This document shows, piece after piece, positions 12,476-14,576 of a stretch of 14,576 bases of DNA. Location: assembly GCA_031266115.1 (NCBI GenBank), contig JAISBQ010000087.1:1-14576 (forward strand). Direction: 5' to 3'. The DNA is from Bifidobacteriaceae bacterium. Its GTDB lineage: Bacteria; Actinomycetota; Actinomycetes; Actinomycetales; WQXJ01. A model generated the notes under the pieces. It had not been told where the DNA came from and ran no database searches. It saw only the letters and a program-made list of their open reading frames with translations. The translations under genes were made by a program, and so were the position numbers. The stretch's first letter is position 1; each line of letters begins with the position of its first letter.

Positions 12476-13318
12476 TCAGCGCGCTCGTAGGGCCGCCTCA
12501 TAGAGCACACGGCGGGAGACTCCGGTGCGAGCGGCAACCTCGGCGGCAGCGTCGGCGAGGCGTACTCCGGCATCGGCGCGAGCGCGAACCTGCGACGCCA
12601 GCGCATCGATGTCATAGTTCTGGGACATAGCGCCGGCCACCACCACCGTGACCTCGCCCAGCACCTCGCGGCTCGCTGCCCGATCGGCCAACACGCCGAG
12701 CGTGCCGCGCCAAATGTCCTCGTGAACCTTGGTCAACTCGCGGCACACGACGGCGGGGCGCTCGGCACCCCAGGCGGCGGCCATGTGCGTGAGTGCCGCC
12801 GCCAAGCGCCTGGCTGCCACGAAGAACACCATGGTGCGCCGTTCTGGGGCGAGGTCGGCGGCCAACGCGGCGCCCGCCCCCGGCTTGCGGGGCCAGAACC
12901 CCTCGAACGCGAATCGGTCTGTCGCCAACCCTGAGACCGCGAGCGCCGCGAGCGCCGCGCTCGGCCCGGGCGCACAGGTGACACGCACACCGGCCTCGCC
13001 CGCGAGGCGCACCACACGAAAGCCGGGATCCGAGACGAGTGGCGTGCCGGCATCGGACACGAGTAGCACAGTGGCCCCCGCGCGTGCGGCCTCGACCAGA
13101 GCGGGGGCACGGCTGGACTCGTTGGCGTCATGCAGGGAATCCACCCGGCCCGCGATCGGGATGGCGAGGCGCCGGGCGAGGGCCCGCACACGGCGGGTGT
13201 CCTCGGCGGCGACGATGTCCGCGGTGGCGAGCAAGTGACGCAGGTGCGGCGAGGCGTCGTCGTCGCATCCGATGGGTGTGGCGGCCACCACGATCCGCCC
13301 GCCTTCCCCGTCGCCCAT
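12476..13318 (-). CDS. rsmI: 16S rRNA (cytidine(1402)-2'-O)-methyltransferase RsmI, with altered motifs
   Basis: RsmI 2'-O-methylates C1402 in the ribosomal decoding centre using SAM. The 280-residue tetrapyrrole-methylase-fold product has VVAATPIG (10-17), AAEDTRR (37-43), SLHDANESSR, LLVSDAGTPLVSDPG (85-99), PGPSAALAAL, GFWPRK, CRELTKVHEDIWRG and a C-terminal helix-turn-helix (GVSRRVLYEAALRAR). Two usual features are changed: the Asn of TPIGN is Cys18, and the E-[AS]-P-H motif after FF is V-A-A-R (167-170). The SAM-binding parts are intact. The chosen ATG lies six bases after GACAAT, a possible leaderless box; an upstream ATG (13375) would add 19 residues and run into the vapBC promoter. 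It faces maf across 112 bases with no clear terminator. Confidence 0.92.
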   Translation of the reverse strand: MGDGEGGRIVVAATPIGCDDDASPHLRHLLATADIVAAEDTRRVRALARRLAIPIAGRVDSLHDANESSRAPALVEAARAGATVLLVSDAGTPLVSDPGFRVVRLAGEAGVRVTCAPGPSAALAALAVSGLATDRFAFEGFWPRKPGAGAALAADLAPERRTMVFFVAARRLAAALTHMAAAWGAERPAVVCRELTKVHEDIWRGTLGVLADRAASREVLGEVTVVVAGAMSQNYDIDALASQVRARADAGVRLADAAAEVAARTGVSRRVLYEAALRAR

Positions 13319-13380
13319 CCGCCCATTGTCCACCACGCCTCCGGCCAGCTGGGTACGGGGGGAATCCACGAGCATGATCT

Positions 13381-13401
13381 ACACGTGATACGTGTTACAC
13401 T
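13381..13401 (+). promoter_or_regulatory. vapBC promoter and operator
   Basis: TACACT (13396-13401) fits the TANNNT -10 box and stands six bases before the GTG at 13408, so the antitoxin mRNA is probably leaderless. Directly upstream, ACACG (13381-13385) and CGTGT (13391-13395) form a perfect inverted repeat around TGATA. Its position touching the -10 box is what is expected for autorepression by a VapB-VapC complex. Confidence 0.6.
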
Positions 13402-13407
13402 GATCTC

Positions 13408-13644
13408 GTGGCGAATCTGACCTTGGTGATTGAAGACTCACTGCTCAAGGCCGCCCGCGTCAGGGCCGCCCACGAGGACACATCGGTGAACGCCATGGTC
13501 CGGCGGTTCCTTGAGGACTACGCGCGAAACTCCCGCCGGCAGGTCGCGGCGACCGAACGTGTCATGGAACTCGCGGCCGGATCGCCCGCCTCCAGCGGGC
13601 CGAGCGGACGCCAGTGGACCAGGGATTCGCTGTATGAACGCTAG
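13408..13644 (+). CDS. vapB: VapB-like antitoxin (ribbon-helix-helix)
   Basis: The 78-residue product has an N-terminal ribbon-helix-helix pattern: ANLTLVIEDSLLKAARVRAA, then DTSVNAMVRRFLEDYAR. This is typical of CopG/VapB-like antitoxins that dimerise on operator DNA through the N-terminal strand. The C-terminal region (from about 48), rich in Ser, Gly and Arg, should wrap the toxin. The gene overlaps the toxin by 11 bases, the classic antitoxin-first arrangement. GTG is chosen as start because it begins the strand motif and lies at the expected distance from the -10 box; no Shine-Dalgarno sequence exists. Toxin neutralisation and autorepression are inferred from family knowledge. Confidence 0.82.
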   Translation: MANLTLVIEDSLLKAARVRAAHEDTSVNAMVRRFLEDYARNSRRQVAATERVMELAAGSPASSGPSGRQWTRDSLYER

Positions 13645-14047
13645 GGCGTTCTTCGATTCGAACCTGCTGGTCTACCTCTTCGACCGGGCCGATCAGGCCA
13701 AGAGCGAGGTCGCGGCCGCAGTGCTGCGCAGTCACGCTCCGGTTGTGAGCGCGCAGGTTCTCTCCGAGTTCTACTGGGTCACCACCAGGAAGCTGCTCTG
13801 TCGGCTGCCGCCCACCACGGCCCAGGCAGCCGTCGCGGAGTTCGCGAACTTCGAAGTCGTGTCCCTCGACAGCACTCTGGTGAGCCGCGCCATTGAGACA
13901 TCGCAGCGTTGCGAACTGAGCTACTGGGACGCGCTGATTGTCGAGGCCGCGGCCAGCGCCGGGTGCGAGGAACTGCTCACAGAAGACCTGGCAGCTGGAT
14001 CGACGCTCCGTGGCGTGCGCATCGTCAACCCGTTCGCCGGCATGTGA
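13634..14047 (+). CDS. vapC: VapC-like PIN-domain toxin ribonuclease
   Basis: The 137-residue PIN-domain protein should be a Mg2+-dependent RNase that blocks translation by cutting tRNA or rRNA when freed from its antitoxin. The acidic active-site residues are visible: Asp8 in FFDSNLLVYLFD, Glu45 in SAQVLSEFYWV, Asp99 in SYWDALIVEAA and Asp118 in LLTEDLAAG. Length is typical. The ATG lies inside the end of the antitoxin gene, with AGGGA eight bases before it. The gene appears intact. The RNA target cannot be deduced. With its antitoxin it sits between rsmI and pmt, which are direct divergent neighbours in M. tuberculosis (from memory), so the pair looks like an insertion. Confidence 0.88.
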   Translation: MNARAFFDSNLLVYLFDRADQAKSEVAAAVLRSHAPVVSAQVLSEFYWVTTRKLLCRLPPTTAQAAVAEFANFEVVSLDSTLVSRAIETSQRCELSYWDALIVEAAASAGCEELLTEDLAAGSTLRGVRIVNPFAGM

Positions 14048-14117
14048 CATTCTCCACACCCGCACCGGACGGACACCCGACTCACGCAGGACCCGGCACG
14101 ATGCCGCAGGAACTGCG

Positions 14118-14123
14118 TACCAT
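14118..14123 (+). promoter_or_regulatory. Candidate -10 box (TACCAT) for a leaderless pmt start
   Basis: TACCAT fits TANNNT and is followed by seven bases and the GTG at 14131. In-frame ATGs at 14101 and 14122 would overlap or precede this box, so the choice of start decides whether it is a promoter. No -35 match is evident. Confidence 0.35.
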
Positions 14124-14130
14124 GTCACCC

Positions 14131-14576
14131 GTGGCAAAATCCCCTGGCGTCCGCGACCTGCTGCTGCGATGGCAAGTCTGGCTCGCGACGGCTCGTTGGG
14201 GCGGGGTCGTGTCACGATGGGGCGCCCCCCTGGCGATCACCGCCCTCGCCGCGGTGATGCGACTGATCCACCTGGGATACCCGCACAAACTGGTGTTCGA
14301 CGAGACCTACTACGTCAAGGGCGGCTATTCCCTGCTCCGGTTCGGTTACGAACGCAAGTGGCCCAACGATCCGGATACAGACGAGAACGAGGGCGACATC
14401 TCCTTTGAGGCCGGGAACGTCGATGTCATGCTCGACGAGCCGGACTATGTGGTCCACCCACCCGTGGGCAAATGGATGATCGCGCTGGGGATGCAGCTCT
14501 TTGGCACAGACAGCGCGTTTGGGTGGCGTTTCTCTTCAGCCCTGGTGGGAACCATCTCGGTGCTGGTGCTGATCCT
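14131..14576 (+). CDS. pmt: Polyprenyl-phosphate-mannose-protein mannosyltransferase, N-terminal part (3' end outside the window)
   Basis: Pmt is a multi-spanning GT39 membrane enzyme that transfers mannose from polyprenyl-phosphate mannose to Ser/Thr of proteins during Sec export. About 148 codons are visible. After a short basic N-terminus there is a first membrane helix (about residues 30-48), then the first extracytoplasmic loop with FDETYYVKGGYSLL (catalytic Asp57-Glu58) and VVHPPVGKWMIALGMQLFG (His109), and the start of the next helices. These are the standard landmarks of bacterial Pmt. In-frame ATGs at 14101 and 14122 are alternative starts. The lipid donor depends on polyprenyl phosphate made by cis-prenyltransferases such as the one in this window. 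Confidence 0.92.
   Translation, partial: MAKSPGVRDLLLRWQVWLATARWGGVVSRWGAPLAITALAAVMRLIHLGYPHKLVFDETYYVKGGYSLLRFGYERKWPNDPDTDENEGDISFEAGNVDVMLDEPDYVVHPPVGKWMIALGMQLFGTDSAFGWRFSSALVGTISVLVLI

Noticed and set aside
1..14576. tRNA, rRNA or riboswitch genes
   Set aside because: I saw no cloverleaf with a CCA-proximal stem, no rRNA signature and no known riboswitch core in the intergenic stretches; a covariance-model search would settle it.

Overview
The window is chromosomal DNA from a G+C-rich actinomycete. The evidence is the strongly G/C-biased third codon positions, frequent GTG starts, and a mycothiol S-conjugate amidase (Mca), an enzyme of the mycothiol thiol system found in Actinomycetota. 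Most of the genes match a conserved neighbourhood that, from memory, is spread in Mycobacterium tuberculosis over Rv1080c (greA), Rv1082 (mca), Rv1085c (hemolysin III/TrhA), Rv1086 (short-chain cis-prenyl transferase), Rv1098c (fumC), Rv1107c/Rv1108c (xseB/xseA) and Rv1110 (ispH), with rsmI and pmt as a second neighbouring pair (Rv1003/Rv1002c). The genus cannot be fixed by eye.

Layout. 1-119: right end of an ISL3-type insertion sequence, with the last 29 codons of its transposase. 96-884 (-): a secreted beta-sandwich-type protein whose 3' end has been replaced by the IS end; it is coupled (ATGA) to ispH (881-1834, -). 1939-2898 (+): a lone winged-helix plus PD-(D/E)XK nuclease-like protein. 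2899-3401: a gene-free stretch with two palindromic repeats. 3402-6115 (+): xseA, xseB and a PfkB sugar kinase, the kinase overlapping xseB by GTGA. 6226-7659 (+): fumC, facing uppS (7731-8492, -) across a clear terminator hairpin. 8493-8776: divergent control region with a long palindrome and a 12-codon leader ORF coupled to trhA (8777-9463, +). mca (9625-10509, -) and greA (10973-11455, +) diverge from a 463-base control region, and greA is followed by maf (11467-12363, +). rsmI (12476-13318, -) faces maf. A vapBC-like toxin-antitoxin pair (13408-14047, +) sits between rsmI and the start of a protein O-mannosyltransferase gene (14131 to the window end).

Functionally the core genes are housekeeping: isoprenoid precursor supply (IspH) and use (UppS-type enzyme), DNA repair (exonuclease VII), TCA cycle (FumC), transcript-cleavage factor (GreA), mycothiol-dependent detoxification (Mca), nucleotide-pool or septum-related pyrophosphatase (Maf), 16S rRNA methylation (RsmI) and protein O-mannosylation (Pmt). 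The accessory parts are the IS plus broken secreted-protein gene, the nuclease-like orphan, the sugar kinase hooked onto xseB, and the toxin-antitoxin module.

The least ordinary signals are: (i) several start codons that lie 6-7 bases after a TANNNT hexamer, suggesting leaderless mRNAs for xseA, xseB, vapB and pmt; (ii) a 12-codon leader ORF with a perfect Shine-Dalgarno sequence overlapping the trhA start, downstream of a 31-base palindrome; (iii) an XseB with a repetitive Pro/Asp tail whose coding DNA forms G-quadruplex motifs on the minus strand; (iv) an RsmI that lacks two usual signature residues; and (v) a pair of 59-base palindromic repeats. No wholly new multi-gene system is evident; these are mostly regulatory or local oddities in a conserved region.
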